Shown here piece after piece: positions 14,606 to 14,606 of a stretch of DNA of 14,606 nucleotides. Location: assembly GCA_002338445.1 (NCBI GenBank), contig DDII01000007.1:1-14606 (forward strand). Direction: 5' to 3'. The DNA comes from Cellvibrionales bacterium UBA1854 (GTDB taxonomy: Bacteria; Pseudomonadota; Gammaproteobacteria; Pseudomonadales; Porticoccaceae). How positions within the stretch are numbered: the first letter of the stretch is position 1; each line of letters starts with the position of its first letter. A program made the translations under genes and the position numbers. The notes under the pieces are model-generated. The model did no database searches, had not been told where the DNA came from, and saw only the letters and a program-made list of their open reading frames with translations.

Positions 14606-14606
14606 T

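Overview
The window looks like accessory catabolic DNA from a Gram-negative bacterium, most likely an uncultured marine proteobacterium. That is an inference from content: two tandem sulfatases, an outer-membrane-type lipoprotein carrying a haloperoxidase-like domain, exported proteins with Sec-type signal peptides, and a CoA-ester operon. Nothing here fixes the taxonomy (no rRNA, tRNA or housekeeping gene). No integrase, transposase, CRISPR array or tRNA was seen.

Layout. (1) 1-2248, + strand: the 3' end of one sulfatase and a second, nearly complete sulfatase with an intact formylglycine motif. (2) 2249-2760: a 512-base convergent gap with only small hairpins. (3) 2761-6645, - strand: one 1294-residue lipoprotein joining a seven-repeat FG-GAP/VCBS propeller, an ASPIC/UnbV domain, a short beta-rich linker and a vanadium haloperoxidase/PAP2-type domain. 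(4) 6919-8592, - strand: an acyl-CoA synthetase. (5) 8728-14124, + strand, divergent from the synthetase: a run of GldA-type dehydrogenase, crotonase (overlapping by ATGA), ADP-ribosylglycohydrolase-family protein and an exported DUF3604 (PHP-like) protein. (6) 14186 to the edge, - strand: the C-terminal part of a type B carboxylesterase, convergent with DUF3604.

A possible combined role (inference): exported sulfatases, the esterase and perhaps the DUF3604 hydrolase would strip sulfate, ester or other groups from an environmental substrate. The cytoplasmic dehydrogenase, acyl-CoA synthetase and crotonase would process the carbon skeleton. The ADP-ribosylglycohydrolase homologue may cleave a glycosidic bond in it. 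The substrate cannot be read from sequence.

The most unusual points are the propeller-haloperoxidase fusion, the divergent operon mixing CoA enzymes with a DraG-like protein and DUF3604, a crotonase lacking both classical hydratase glutamates, a perfect 24-bp palindrome inside the ADP-ribosylglycohydrolase gene, and two exported-protein genes whose signal-peptide starts are broken by an apparent one-base deletion or a stop codon.
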